Counted from the stretch's first letter, positions 1-9,351 are shown. The stretch is DNA of 64,000 bases from Planctomycetota bacterium (GCA_014584345.1 JACTNB010000019.1:420698-484697); one strand, 5' to 3'. Program-made: numbers and translations. The notes: generated by a model from the sequence alone, not told the origin.

Positions 1-409
1 TCCTGCTTCATCTGGAATGCGAATCGAGGGTAATTCTTGGAAACCAGCCCCGCCCGCTTGGATTCCGTTGGCGTCGTGAGAGCAGGTAACCAGTCGCGTT
101 GGCAGGCAAATTCGGATCATTTCTGGTTTGGTTTTGCCAAGACTGCATGGGATTGCCCCGTCGAAATCGGGTCCAGACTCGGTTCGAGCTCCTTGCGTTT
201 TGTAATTTTGGCTGGAAAAGGGGGCAAAAACTTTTCCTGCAAGTCTGGCTGGTCAGAGTCTGTGGGATTTGATACACACCCCCTGCAAATTTCAGTCGAA
301 AGGTTTACGGGCACGCAAAAACCTGTTAAAACATCCCCTTCTGAAATGTTCCGGTGATGGATCGAATACACCGAACGATCAGGTTCAGTCTAGCGGCAAG
401 GAGGCCATT
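1..409. other. Leader region upstream of the rimI-like gene, no gene recognised
   Basis: Short open frames exist on both strands but none has a convincing ribosome binding site or recognisable protein, and they overlap each other. The only clear signal is the purine-rich GGCAAGGAGG around 394-403, which serves the GTG start at 410. The left edge of the window may cut through regulatory DNA of a neighbouring gene. Confidence 0.5.
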
Positions 410-952
410 GTGAGTTCAGATCATCTCCAAGATCAGGATTCTTCCCTGCAGATTCGCTGGCTTATTCGCCGCGACATGCCGGAGGTGCTGGCGATCGAAC
501 ATGATAGTTTCGATTACGCTTGGACCGAAGAAGAATTTCTTTGCATTCTTCGCCAGCGTAACTGCATTGGGATGGTGGCCGAGATTGATCATGAAATCGT
601 CGGCTACATGATTTACGAGTTGCACAAATCCAACCTGCACGTCCTGAATTTTGCAGTGGCCAACTCGCATCGTCGCCGCGGAATTGGCACACGGATGGTG
701 CAGCGCCTGGTCGACAAACTCAGTTCGCAACGTCGCAAGGAAATTCTGCTCGAAGTGCGGGAACGCAATCTCGATGCCCAGTTATTCTTCAGGCGACAGA
801 GCTTCTTCGCGGTTACGGTGTTGCGTAATCATTACGATGATACCTGCGAAGATGCCTACATCATGCGCTATCAACTGGAAGCGAGCGATATGCCGATGAT
901 TGCCGGAAAAATCAATCGCATCTCGTCTTACTACGACGCGGACGCCGCTTGA
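410..952 (+). CDS. rimI: GNAT N-acetyltransferase, RimI-like (ribosomal protein S18 alanine acetyltransferase family)
   Basis: This 180-residue protein fits the GNAT fold. In RimI it transfers an acetyl group from acetyl-CoA to the N-terminal alanine of ribosomal protein S18. The acetyl-CoA loop is visible as HRRRGIGTRMVQ, preceded by the strand LHVLNFAVANS, and the C-terminal part carries ERNLDAQLFFRRQSF, matching the family pattern in which an asparagine and a late aromatic region follow the loop. The GTG at 410 was chosen because GGCAAGGAGG sits at the right distance; a longer reading from 269 would add 47 residues with no family similarity. The gene stands alone and is convergent with the TPR gene downstream. 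RimI-like GNATs can act on other substrates, so the exact target is inferred. Confidence 0.78.
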   Translation: MSSDHLQDQDSSLQIRWLIRRDMPEVLAIEHDSFDYAWTEEEFLCILRQRNCIGMVAEIDHEIVGYMIYELHKSNLHVLNFAVANSHRRRGIGTRMVQRLVDKLSSQRRKEILLEVRERNLDAQLFFRRQSFFAVTVLRNHYDDTCEDAYIMRYQLEASDMPMIAGKINRISSYYDADAA

Positions 953-1010
953 ATTTCCCGCACCCAGGCTACTCTCACTTCAGGTGAATCAGCCCCATCC
1001 GTCAATACAC

Positions 1011-1046
1011 AGGCCCCATGCGAGACCCTGCTCCTCGCCTGGGGCT
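1011..1046. terminator. Hairpin between convergent genes, possible bidirectional terminator
   Basis: GCCCCA at 1013-1018 pairs with TGGGGC at 1040-1045, and after one mismatch GCGAG at 1020-1024 pairs with CTCGC at 1034-1038. No T-run follows on either strand, so its function as an intrinsic terminator is uncertain; its place between two convergent genes is the main argument. Confidence 0.4.
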
Positions 1047-1174
1047 ATTGACGTTGTGTTGCAACCATGGGTTCATGGGAAATCGCCCCCGGACACGCCC
1101 GTTATTCCGGGCATGTCTGGATTCGTGCCACTCCCGGTGGGCTCTCAAGCTGCCCATTCCGTCGTGACGCCCCC

Positions 1175-2395
1175 CTATTCGACGGATTCCGGAGTTGGCA
1201 GCCGGTATTCGAATTCCGTGGCAGTGAGGCGGAAGGGATCGGGGCGCCAACTGGGAGTGTAGGCCACCACGCGGCCCGAGTTCGGCAGCGTTTCGCCGGA
1301 CACGGGATCAATTTTAAGTTCCGATATCACCAGCATGCCACGTGGCGGATTGCTTTCGGTCACGAGTTCCAGGTCCTGTTGCGACAACGGCAGGGAATCC
1401 GCTTGATCTCCCGGCAGCAGTTTAATCAACACGTCGAATTCCTGCTGGGCATCCTTGCAGTGCAACAGATTGGGAGGCAGGTTCGGCAAGGCGCTAACCT
1501 CGATTCCTTTATCACGCAAATACCGAGTGGCAATTTCGAGGGCCCGGGCATTGGCCGCGGGGGTGGGCTGATCGTCGTACACGGGTCGAGCCGCGACATG
1601 CACCATCGGTGCCGTCTCCAGGGTGGGGACAAGGGCCAGTTCATCGAGACTTGCCGGGACATTCTCATTCTCTTCCGGATCGAGTTCCCGCGCACGTTGC
1701 AGCGCGGCCTCCGCTTCTTCCCGCCGATTCAGTGCCAACAAAACCTGGCTATGCAGCACATGCTTCCGGGCGACACGATCGTTACGTTGCAGAGAAGTCT
1801 CGATCAGCAGGAGAGCTTCTTCCAGGTTGGCCTCTTCCATGTGGGCCGCGACCAATTGATTCAATGCGGGCAATTGATCCGCGTCGAGGATCAGGCTGAG
1901 CTGCCACTTCACCTTGGCCCGGGCGGTCTGATGCAACGCCGCCTGGGAATTTCCCTGATGCAGTAACGCCAGTGCCAGGTTGCGATCCTCGACACTCAAT
2001 TCCAGCGCGCGGTTGCCATCCGCAACGGCCTGCGCGTGATTCCCGAGCAGGGAGTTGACCTGACAGCGGCGAATGAACGCCTGGAGAAACTCAGGGTCTG
2101 CTTCAATCGCGCGATTGAACAATTCCAGTGCCTGCTCATGCTGCCCATGATCAAAGTAAGTCATTCCCTGCTCGAAATACACTTCGGCCAGGTAATAATA
2201 ATCGGGGAACTTCTGGAACAATTCATCGCGAATCTTCAAGGCAGATTCATAGTCGCCACGCCGCTCCGCCAGCATCGCTCGGTGCCGGGCAACCAGGGGG
2301 GTATCGTTATCGATGCAACCCGGCACCGCTGTCGCCAGGATTCCCAGCCACAGCAGCCAAGCACAGCGATTGCAGAGCCTTCGTTTATTCAGCAT
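1175..2395 (-). CDS. TPR-repeat lipoprotein
   Basis: The 406-residue product begins with a basic n-region and a hydrophobic segment ending in AVPGC, a plausible lipobox, so it is probably exported and lipid-anchored. Residues about 35-260 form consecutive tetratricopeptide-like helices (for example YFDHGQHEQALELFNRAIE and RREEAEAALQRARELDP), a scaffold for protein-protein contacts. The C-terminal third has no recognised domain and may bind a partner. The ATG at 2395 is preceded by AGAGG at the right spacing; an open frame extends upstream to 2497 but that part lacks features. It lies 160 bp downstream of the HTTM gene on the same strand and could be read with it, but no functional link is shown. 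No precise role can be given. Confidence 0.75.
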   Translation of the reverse strand: MLNKRRLCNRCAWLLWLGILATAVPGCIDNDTPLVARHRAMLAERRGDYESALKIRDELFQKFPDYYYLAEVYFEQGMTYFDHGQHEQALELFNRAIEADPEFLQAFIRRCQVNSLLGNHAQAVADGNRALELSVEDRNLALALLHQGNSQAALHQTARAKVKWQLSLILDADQLPALNQLVAAHMEEANLEEALLLIETSLQRNDRVARKHVLHSQVLLALNRREEAEAALQRARELDPEENENVPASLDELALVPTLETAPMVHVAARPVYDDQPTPAANARALEIATRYLRDKGIEVSALPNLPPNLLHCKDAQQEFDVLIKLLPGDQADSLPLSQQDLELVTESNPPRGMLVISELKIDPVSGETLPNSGRVVAYTPSWRPDPFRLTATEFEYRLPTPESVE

Positions 2396-2555
2396 AACAT
2401 CTACCTCTGATATTTTCCGGTTCACTTCGACTGAAGTTACGGGGAGTATTTTACGGTTGACTGCTATCACCCACCACGCATTCTCTCGCGCGTCCATCGT
2501 GCCCGATGCCCAGTCCCGGGGACTCCTCGGACGGCCACAATTCCATCAAGCCCCA

Positions 2556-4160
2556 CTATTCCATCAAGACATTGTCGATCTGCCCGATGGCCCCCTGTGT
2601 TTCCGCGGAATCGGTTTCCAGGTAGCGATGAGCAAAAAATTGTTCGGCCTTATGAATCTCTCGTGGAATTTCCTGGCTGTCGCAGGGCAACAACAGGAAC
2701 CGCTGAAAATCGGGCCGATGGGGTTCCACCAACTCTCGCAGGTGGTGGCCCCGCAGTACCGTCACACTGGGCCGATCTTGCAAATGCAGCGGAAGATAGG
2801 AGTGCAGATAGTCCTGCGCATCCATCGGGGACAAACCATCCAGGTTCACCACGGGGAGCCATTTGGGTTCCTGGTCCAGATAGTGTTGCAATTCAACAAG
2901 CGAGGTGACAAGTTCGACATGTCTTCGCTCATCGAGTAACGTCTCGGCCGTTTTCTTCGCGGAAACGGGTTGCAGGTCCAGCAGCACGACGGGGGCAAGA
3001 CGGTATCCCTGTGCGGGCACCTTTGCCGAAGGAACCTGGGCTTCATTGGTCGTGACTTGGGGGAGGGTCGAAATCTGGAGGCGATCTCTCGCATCCCAGG
3101 CCTTGCGCCAGGCCGCCTGTTGAACTTCCGCGGTGTTCCGGGGATCCACCTGCAACACTTGGACAGGCCCCGAAAACCATTCTGCCTTCAGATAATGGAA
3201 GAAGGCCCGAACCAGACCTGGCTCCACAAATGCCAAATACCCGAACATCATGCAGGTGGCGAAAGTCCACATCCCCATCAGCAGGCCAATGCCGAAATGC
3301 ATGCCCAGCCCCAGTATCATCATCACAGGACGGCTCAGTGGACGCCAGATGAGAAAGGCAAACGAAACTTCCCAGGCAATCGTGAGATGCGTCAGGAATT
3401 CAGTGAACCAGGGATAGTATGCCAGCCAGGTCATGTCGAGGGTTTGATACTCGGCATTCGCCAGGCCCCGCCACATTGCCGTTCCGTCCCACCAGGATTC
3501 CCCCAGCAGTTTCCCCAAGCCCGCTGCCATGTAGATCACGCAGTAGTGGTACTGGATCATGCGGGTGGCAATGTTCGCCACGACAGTGGGCTGCACCGCA
3601 TCGGGAATTGCCCCCCGGCCGTTTCGCAAGTTCTCGGCCATTGAACGGTAACGCTTCCAGAGCCGATCCACGGACAGATACGCCCCGCTCGGCGCGACGC
3701 ACAGATACAGCGTCAGAATCGCGAGAATCTGGTCGAGACCGTAATTCGAGAATCGCGCCCGGTAGGCATAGGAAATCACGATGATCAGGGACAGGACGGA
3801 AGTCGTCCGCGTGAACAGACCAATCATGAAGCAGAACGTAAGCGCCAGGCACACGTAGTGGACCGGATAGATCCAGTCCACGGGGACATAGTACCAGAAG
3901 GAAAACGCGTACGGTCCCTCGTATCGCCGCACATACTCGAGGACGAATTCCTCGGAATTGTAGCCATGCGGAAATACGAACGATTCGAGTTCAAGGCCCC
4001 AGACGAAAGTCGTGTAAAACGCCATCCAGCCGACCAGGCACCGCATCACGCAAAGCGCGAACGGATCTCGTGGCGTGAACCAGAAAGCGTTCCAGGCCTG
4101 ACTTATTCGGCCGATGTAAGCGAGGATTTCTCGGCTGAGGTAGCGGACAGCTCGTCCCAT
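2556..4160 (-). CDS. HTTM-domain membrane protein (vitamin K-dependent gamma-carboxylase-like)
   Basis: A 534-residue protein with a multi-spanning N-terminal half of roughly 330 residues and a soluble C-terminal half. The membrane part has the HTTM signature: an early segment RDPFALCVMRCLVGWMAFY, the loop containing YGLDQILAILTLYLCVAPSGA, and a helix with IQYHYCVIYMAAGLGKL followed by WWDGTAMW. HTTM is the fold of vitamin K-dependent gamma-glutamyl carboxylase, but bacterial members have unknown substrates. The C-terminal domain (about 330-534) has no family I recognise. Its first 58 bases overlap the end of the upstream gene, so the two are translationally coupled, and such small partners are commonly found beside HTTM genes. 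The ATG at 4160 has only a weak GGGAA upstream. Function unknown; assignment of the domain is firm. Confidence 0.8.
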   Translation of the reverse strand: MGRAVRYLSREILAYIGRISQAWNAFWFTPRDPFALCVMRCLVGWMAFYTTFVWGLELESFVFPHGYNSEEFVLEYVRRYEGPYAFSFWYYVPVDWIYPVHYVCLALTFCFMIGLFTRTTSVLSLIIVISYAYRARFSNYGLDQILAILTLYLCVAPSGAYLSVDRLWKRYRSMAENLRNGRGAIPDAVQPTVVANIATRMIQYHYCVIYMAAGLGKLLGESWWDGTAMWRGLANAEYQTLDMTWLAYYPWFTEFLTHLTIAWEVSFAFLIWRPLSRPVMMILGLGMHFGIGLLMGMWTFATCMMFGYLAFVEPGLVRAFFHYLKAEWFSGPVQVLQVDPRNTAEVQQAAWRKAWDARDRLQISTLPQVTTNEAQVPSAKVPAQGYRLAPVVLLDLQPVSAKKTAETLLDERRHVELVTSLVELQHYLDQEPKWLPVVNLDGLSPMDAQDYLHSYLPLHLQDRPSVTVLRGHHLRELVEPHRPDFQRFLLLPCDSQEIPREIHKAEQFFAHRYLETDSAETQGAIGQIDNVLME

Positions 4161-4753
4161 GTGTACGTTCCCAGCGGTGTTAACTGGTAAAGATCTTGAT
4201 CAAACAGAGTCCCTCCAGCCAGGATGCGCTCCCTCAACGCCAGGTCATGCCATTGCAAGGACATTTCCACCTTGGCGGCACCATACTTCTCGCACAGTCT
4301 CCGGGCAAAAGCCCGGGTCATCTTTTCCCGCTCTTCACCTTCCAACGCGCCCAGAAATTCCGACAGCATGAAATGGCGGTGATACATCAAGCGGGGAAAT
4401 ATTTGTCGATGGGGAAACTTCCCATCCTGGGTCGTGCCATCGGCAAACTCCAACTTATAAACCACGGAATTCGTCCCTTCCGGATTGGGAGCGAAAAAGT
4501 GAAACCCATTGTTTTGATACAGCACTTGCACGTAGGGAGACATCCACAACCACAAGGTCTGCTCGAACGGGGAAGAGGGCTGCACCGATAACGGCGCCGC
4601 ACAGACGGCCACCAAGTGAAAGAGAATTCCCACGTTCAACGCATAAAAGCCCACGCGCCGCCAACCGCGCCGCTCCGGAGCATGCTGCAGTGGTGCCGCG
4701 ATCTGTGGTTCTGCCGGAGTCTTGTCGGGAGTCATAGCCTGTTCCGTCACCAT
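4103..4753 (-). CDS. Small membrane partner of the HTTM protein
   Basis: The 216-residue product has a short charged and proline-rich N-terminus, one clear hydrophobic helix (about residues 33-55, FYALNVGILFHLVAVCAAPL), then an apparently periplasmic domain with GFHFFAPNP, a beta-rich stretch (SVVYKLEFADGT) and an FPRLMYHRHFML segment. The FFAPNP and YHR motifs recur, as far as I recall, in the small proteins encoded next to HTTM-domain genes in planctomycetes and other bacteria. It ends inside the first codons of the HTTM gene, a 58-bp overlap that implies coupled expression and probably a shared complex. No enzymatic motif is visible. An approximately 200-bp intergenic region upstream probably carries the promoter. 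Confidence 0.72.
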   Translation of the reverse strand: MVTEQAMTPDKTPAEPQIAAPLQHAPERRGWRRVGFYALNVGILFHLVAVCAAPLSVQPSSPFEQTLWLWMSPYVQVLYQNNGFHFFAPNPEGTNSVVYKLEFADGTTQDGKFPHRQIFPRLMYHRHFMLSEFLGALEGEEREKMTRAFARRLCEKYGAAKVEMSLQWHDLALRERILAGGTLFDQDLYQLTPLGTYTWDELSATSAEKSSLTSAE

Positions 4754-4886
4754 GCGAAATCATCCTCGCTGTGCTGGGTTCAATTAAAAACGCTGCGACA
4801 AGCGAATAGAATACCTTTTTGTCCAAATTAGATCGAAAAAGAGAGAGAGAAAGCATTTGCCCTCTCCCTCCAATCGAGTCTTCCGC

Positions 4887-4933
4887 GTGAAGCCGGGGAA
4901 TTCCCTGGCATTCGTCGCGAATTCTGGCTTCAC
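4887..4933. terminator. Hairpin downstream of the Ser-Gly protein gene
   Basis: GTGAAGCC at 4887-4894 pairs with GGCTTCAC at 4926-4933, and inner GAATTC copies can extend the stem. It lies just past the stop of the minus-strand gene ending at 4958. There is no T-run, so it may stabilise the 3' end rather than terminate by itself. Confidence 0.4.
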
Positions 4934-4957
4934 TTCACGCACTCAACCACCAGAAGA

Positions 4958-5794
4958 TTATCGACTGACAACCTCGGCCTTGTTTTCCGGCGCTACGTAA
5001 ACCAGCGAACCTTCTTGTTCGGCAAAACTTACTTCAAAGGATCGACCTGGGCTGACAATTTGTTGATATTCTGCCACTTGTTTTTCGGTATTTCGAATTA
5101 CTTCGACCTGAATGTGATAATAGTAGGGACCTTGACCGGGCAGTGTGGGGGAAATAAATTTCCGAACCGCGCCACTGGCTGACATCTCCGTGCCATTGAG
5201 TAGCACCTTGGCATCACTCGGTACGTTCAAGGTCAGACGTGCCTTCTGCTCGCTGGAACTGGGCACAGACAGCGTTGAGGGCGTGGCATTGGGATCCGCG
5301 GGGGTCTCATTCGTGCGGGGCAGGACGGGTTCGCCCATGGGAGTGCTGTAGGGGATGGTCTGATGATCGGGAACAATGAAGCCACCGTAACTGCTCAAAC
5401 CGCTGGAACCCGAGCTTCCACTGGAACCACTGGAACCACTGGAACCGCTGGAACCATAGGAACCGTAGTAGCTGATATAGCCCCCACTGGAACCCGAAGA
5501 ACCATAGGAACCGAACGACCCACTGGAGCCCGAGGAGCCATAGGAACCCGACGACCCGCTGGAACCCGAAGAGCCACGGCGCCACGAGCGGCGACCACCA
5601 CTGCTGCCGTAACTTCCGGAAGAACCGCTGCTGCCCGAACTGCCGTAATAACCGCTGCTGCCACTGCTTCCCGAGCTACCGCTACTGCCCGAGCTGCCAC
5701 GAGAACGTCCTTCCGTGGTGGTCGTAACCGCCAACAAGAGAGCCGCAGCCGAGACCGTTAACCAGGAATTCCGCCGTAACTTAGTCAGTAACAT
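4958..5794 (-). CDS. Secreted Ser-Gly repeat protein with C-terminal TIGR03000-type domain
   Basis: The 278-residue protein starts with a signal peptide (WLTVSAAALLLAVTTTTEG). Residues about 31-135 are almost entirely repeats of GSSGSSG with scattered Tyr, Phe and Arg, a low-complexity flexible segment. The C-terminal half (about 185-265) has the pattern ARLTLNVPSDAKVLLNG, then RKFISPTL and YYYHIQVEVIRN, which matches the planctomycete-specific TIGR03000 domain of unknown function. The ATG at 5794 is preceded by GGGGAG at a good distance. It is a monocistronic gene in an AT-richer intergenic setting. Export and surface location are inferred from the signal peptide; no binding partner can be named. 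The repeat DNA is prone to length variation. Confidence 0.8.
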   Translation of the reverse strand: MLLTKLRRNSWLTVSAAALLLAVTTTTEGRSRGSSGSSGSSGSSGSSGYYGSSGSSGSSGSYGSSGGRRSWRRGSSGSSGSSGSYGSSGSSGSFGSYGSSGSSGGYISYYGSYGSSGSSGSSGSSGSSGSSGLSSYGGFIVPDHQTIPYSTPMGEPVLPRTNETPADPNATPSTLSVPSSSEQKARLTLNVPSDAKVLLNGTEMSASGAVRKFISPTLPGQGPYYYHIQVEVIRNTEKQVAEYQQIVSPGRSFEVSFAEQEGSLVYVAPENKAEVVSR

Positions 5795-6065
5795 TCCATT
5801 TCTCCCCTAGAGATTTCGACTTGGACTCCGGCCCTGGCTCTGGAATATCCGTTCGGCCGCCTGATGAATGTGCCAGTTATTCCGATTGAGCCATCCGCAC
5901 ACTTTCAGATGATCAGGGTAACATAGGGGCAATGTTTTGCAATGGAAATTTAGTCAAAATGGAGACTATTTGCGGACAAGGGCGACTAAAAAAGGGTTGA
6001 CCAAAAATCGAACAAAGTTGACGCATTCAGGCTGATTTTCCTTGACTGCAACGCCTCTCCAGGCA

Positions 6066-7376
6066 TCAAGGCAGCACGGAGATTTCGTAGCTGTCCCTGA
6101 CATCCGGCCAGAAGGAAATTTCCCCCTGTAGCTCGATTTTCCAGCGGATTTTATTATCGCTGGCCTGAATGCTGTGCATTGCGCCGGCCGGAATCTCGAG
6201 GCTGGTCTCCCCGGATTCTATTTCGTGCAGGTCGCTCGTCGCGACGGCGAGGGACTCATGGAATATGTGCGTGTCCGTATAAGTGCTCGTCCCCTGGCGA
6301 TATTGGGCCCATTCTTCCCCTTTCAGTTTCACCGTGAAATTGCGGATGGACGCGATCCGTCCCTGAAGCACCCACTTCACGCGGAATGTCTCGCCCAGAC
6401 GCACCGAAGGACTACTGACATACAACTGCGGGCGGGGATTGAACAGAGCCAGCAAGGCATAAATGGCCCCCACCACGACACCCAATCCTACCGCGAGGAA
6501 CGGGAGCAGGAACAGAGTCATGAACCAGGGAGGGCGGCCGTTCATCCATTCACTCAGCACATGCCAGGCGAAAATGGATGTGATGCCATTCCATATCAGG
6601 GCAAAGAACAGCAACCCAATGAATGTCCCCAACGGTTTCGTTCCCGATTTTAATTCCCGCGGTCCGGTCTCGACGGGAGGCAGCCAGATACGCCCATCAA
6701 GCGTGGTGACTTTCCAGTCGCCCTGCTGCCGTACGGTTTCCGATTCCAGCGGCAAATCCTCGTCGAAAACATCCCTCGAGGAAATTCCCTGGCGCGCGGC
6801 CAGTTTGCGTGCCGCGGATGTCCCCAGCAGTTGGGTTCTGGCAGTGATGTACTTCTGTAATCGAGGGGTGAGCAATATTCCCGTCAGCCCGATCATCAGG
6901 AAAATCAGCGGCACGATTCCGATCAAAATCCAGGGGGAAAAATCATTGTTCAACACGGCCTGGGCGGGGTTATGGGGATCGACATAACACACCGTCCGGG
7001 ATCCGGGGCGCAATGTTTCGCGCCAAGTTCCCCGCGCCGCGTTGATTTCATCACCTGCCGTGTGGTTTTGATGACGAAACCGGGTGCCGAGATACTTTTT
7101 CCCTGCCACCTGATATTCGTAGGAAACCGTCACCAGCAAGCTGGAACCGACTTCTTGCAGGTCACTCTCGAGGATTTCACACGGGGTTTCAGCCCAACTA
7201 TTGATGGCCAGATACTTCCCCAGCGGTTCAAACAGCAGCACATAGGCGTTGATACCGCCAACCAGGCAGAATATGCCAAAGAAGATGTAGGCAAAACATC
7301 CCAGGAGGCAGCCACCGCCCGATTGCTGATGGGACAAGGCTTTCGTGCCGTTCTGTTGTCGCACGTCGGTTTTCAC
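6066..7376 (-). CDS. DUF3592-domain membrane protein
   Basis: A 436-residue protein with a first membrane segment (about 20-45), a soluble loop with SWAETPCEILESDL, VSYEYQVAGKKYLGTRF and VCYVDPHNPAQAVL, and a second membrane helix beginning SPWILIGIVPLIFLM. That loop between two helices is the DUF3592 pattern. Two more helices follow near residues 260-320, then a C-terminal beta-rich domain with VKWVLQGRI and SGETSLEIPAG. The GTG at 7376 was chosen because TCCTCC on the opposite strand (7385-7390) gives a strong GGAGGA eight bases upstream; the frame stays open to a GTG at 7427 with no ribosome binding site. Function unknown. A 24-bp palindrome lies 85 bases upstream. Confidence 0.75.
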   Translation of the reverse strand: MKTDVRQQNGTKALSHQQSGGGCLLGCFAYIFFGIFCLVGGINAYVLLFEPLGKYLAINSWAETPCEILESDLQEVGSSLLVTVSYEYQVAGKKYLGTRFRHQNHTAGDEINAARGTWRETLRPGSRTVCYVDPHNPAQAVLNNDFSPWILIGIVPLIFLMIGLTGILLTPRLQKYITARTQLLGTSAARKLAARQGISSRDVFDEDLPLESETVRQQGDWKVTTLDGRIWLPPVETGPRELKSGTKPLGTFIGLLFFALIWNGITSIFAWHVLSEWMNGRPPWFMTLFLLPFLAVGLGVVVGAIYALLALFNPRPQLYVSSPSVRLGETFRVKWVLQGRIASIRNFTVKLKGEEWAQYRQGTSTYTDTHIFHESLAVATSDLHEIESGETSLEIPAGAMHSIQASDNKIRWKIELQGEISFWPDVRDSYEISVLP

Positions 7377-7460
7377 GTCTGCATTCCTCCAGGGAGATCG
7401 GATTTCTGTTGCGTTCACTGAAAACACCGCTGCCCGTGTCGACCTGGTTTCGGCGGTCCA

Positions 7461-7484
7461 GGAACATCATACCGACGATGTTCC
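7461..7484. promoter_or_regulatory. Palindrome in divergent promoter region, possible operator
   Basis: GGAACATC at 7461-7468 is mirrored by GATGTTCC at 7477-7484 with an eight-base spacer. It lies between the divergent DUF3592 and DUF1570 genes. The dyad symmetry and position suggest a repressor or activator site, but no known consensus was matched; a chance palindrome or an RNA hairpin is possible. Confidence 0.35.
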
Positions 7485-7655
7485 ACGATCGCACGCCACG
7501 CACTTCCGTCTCAATTCACGGGAAAAAACAGCCCGTGGGCAAGCCGGGGATTCCCCCCTGATTTTTCTGGTGTTATGCTAGTTCCGGGAGCGTGACGGGC
7601 CGTTTCATCCTCTGGGGGAAGCAACCGTTATGCCTGAATCAAAGAGAGGTCTGGA

Positions 7656-9194
7656 TTGTTACCAATGACTGAAAACCAAACGTGCGAACCCGACGTGACC
7701 TCCAGTTTTCTGGTGGCTTTTCGTTCGTGGGCGCGGGCCCTTGCGCTGCTCGTTCCGATCCTGGCAACAGGGGGAAGCGGTTGGGCGGATCAGTTTGTGA
7801 TCGTGGATGCACAGGGGGACAAGCGGGAACTCGTCGGTCGCCTGCATGGAAGTGGGCAGGGGGCCTATGCGATTCTCCGTCCGAGTGGTCAACTGGAGTT
7901 GGTGGCCCAGGGCGCGGTTGTGGAGCGAGACAATACCGTCGAATGGAAGCCGCTGACTCCCGCGGAAATGTCGCTGGCGCTGGCCGAGCAGTTCGAGGCC
8001 GAAAAATTTCGCGGTTATGTTGAAAACAACTTCGTGATAGGCATGGTCCTGATGGATAGCTTGCCCAGGCAGTCCGAACTGCGGGTTACGGGTTTTCTCA
8101 AGAAAGCCGCGAAGTTCATGAATAATGTGCAGGGCGTGTTTGAACGATTTGCCCGGGAACTGCGGTTGGAGATCCGCGATCCGGAAGTCCCGCTCGTGTT
8201 GCTGATCTTCGAATCGGACGAGGATTTCAATACCTACACACGTTCCGTCACGCAGGGACGGGGGATTTCCGCCGGTAATATTGCCGGCTTCTATAATGGT
8301 CTGACGAATTACCTGGCCATTCGCATGACGGAATGCACGACGTTTGAAGTTCCGCTGCACGAAGCCATTCATCAGCAAGTGTATAATCGGGGGGTCTTGC
8401 AGAGACTGGCCCCGATTCCCGCCTGGTTCAACGAAGGCCTGGCCGCCGGTTTCGAAGCCAACGAAGATCGCATCAATGCCGGTCCGACGAAAATTCATTC
8501 GCGATATGCCGAACAATTTCCGCAAGCCGGGCAAGTCACCTGGCAGCAACTGATCACCGATGACCTCGCGTTTCAGGGAGATGTACTGGCGGGAGATGCG
8601 TATTGCCATGCGTGGGCGCTGCACTGGTTGCTGGCCACCCGGCATCAGCAGGCTTACGCCAACTACGTCCACACCCTCTCCGCCAAACAGCCGTTGACCA
8701 AGGAAGATCTGGCGGAACGGGAACAGGATTTTCATAAGAATTTCGGCAGCAATCTGGAAGACCTGAAATCCGAATTTACCCTGGCGCTGCAGCGCGGTCT
8801 GAAAACGCAAAAGCTTCCTCCGAAAAAAAACACCCAGCCAGGTTATCTCCGAGTGCAAAGAGGATTGGCCGAACTGGAACTGACGGCAATTCATCGCGGT
8901 GTCGCGGCGGGACAGTTGGAAGTGGAAGGCCGCATGCGGAACATTAATCCGTTTCGAAATTTGAGTTACAGTGTCACGGTCTTGACCGATGGCGGAACCT
9001 TCGCCCAATGGATTTTGCCGGATGTCAGTCCGAATCGCGTGGTGCCACTCCCTCGGCAATATGCGGAACGGACCGTCAATGGCCGCAGCCCACAACCTTC
9101 ACAAACCTTCCGCGTCCAGGTCCGTTCGATCCTGCCCGACAGCGACGAGGCCCGCCGCTGGCAAGGGGGTAATCCCCCGGCCCCGGATTTATGA
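7656..9194 (+). CDS. DUF1570-family exported protein with HExxH metallopeptidase motif
   Basis: The 512-residue product has a hydrophobic segment near residues 22-42 (ARALALLVPILATGGSGWA) ahead of the mature chain, so it is probably exported. At residues 235-239 it has HEAIH, followed by FNEGLAAGFEA with Glu260, the zinc-ligand spacing of gluzincin peptidases; this is the core of DUF1570. The segment before it (RELRLEIRDPEVPLVLLIFESDEDFNTY) matches the same family. The C-terminal 120 residues form a beta-rich region. The TTG at 7656 was preferred because AGAGAGG lies six bases upstream; the ATG at 7665 would be 15 bases away. Proteolysis is inferred from the motif; the substrate is unknown. 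It is followed 157 bp later by the sulfatase-like gene on the same strand. Confidence 0.78.
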   Translation: MLPMTENQTCEPDVTSSFLVAFRSWARALALLVPILATGGSGWADQFVIVDAQGDKRELVGRLHGSGQGAYAILRPSGQLELVAQGAVVERDNTVEWKPLTPAEMSLALAEQFEAEKFRGYVENNFVIGMVLMDSLPRQSELRVTGFLKKAAKFMNNVQGVFERFARELRLEIRDPEVPLVLLIFESDEDFNTYTRSVTQGRGISAGNIAGFYNGLTNYLAIRMTECTTFEVPLHEAIHQQVYNRGVLQRLAPIPAWFNEGLAAGFEANEDRINAGPTKIHSRYAEQFPQAGQVTWQQLITDDLAFQGDVLAGDAYCHAWALHWLLATRHQQAYANYVHTLSAKQPLTKEDLAEREQDFHKNFGSNLEDLKSEFTLALQRGLKTQKLPPKKNTQPGYLRVQRGLAELELTAIHRGVAAGQLEVEGRMRNINPFRNLSYSVTVLTDGGTFAQWILPDVSPNRVVPLPRQYAERTVNGRSPQPSQTFRVQVRSILPDSDEARRWQGGNPPAPDL

Positions 9195-9351
9195 TGCTGG
9201 CTTGCGGAGGTGGCGGCTTGCGGTTTGGCTTAACGCCGGGTAAACCGCAGGGGCTTCCGTTCCGAGGTCCCCCCGGTCCCGGATCGAACACCTTCGGCGT
9301 GAATCTGTAGTCTGCCCGTTCGCCTCCCCCTGAAATGAGACGCTTTCCCGG

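Noticed and set aside
4103..4160. Frameshift joining the HTTM gene and its partner into one protein
   Set aside because: Both frames have their own start and end and separate domains; a 58-bp overlap is compatible with two coupled genes.
5395..5705. Regular repeats that could be taken for a CRISPR array
   Set aside because: The repeats are short codon-level repeats encoding Ser and Gly inside a secreted protein, with no unique spacers.
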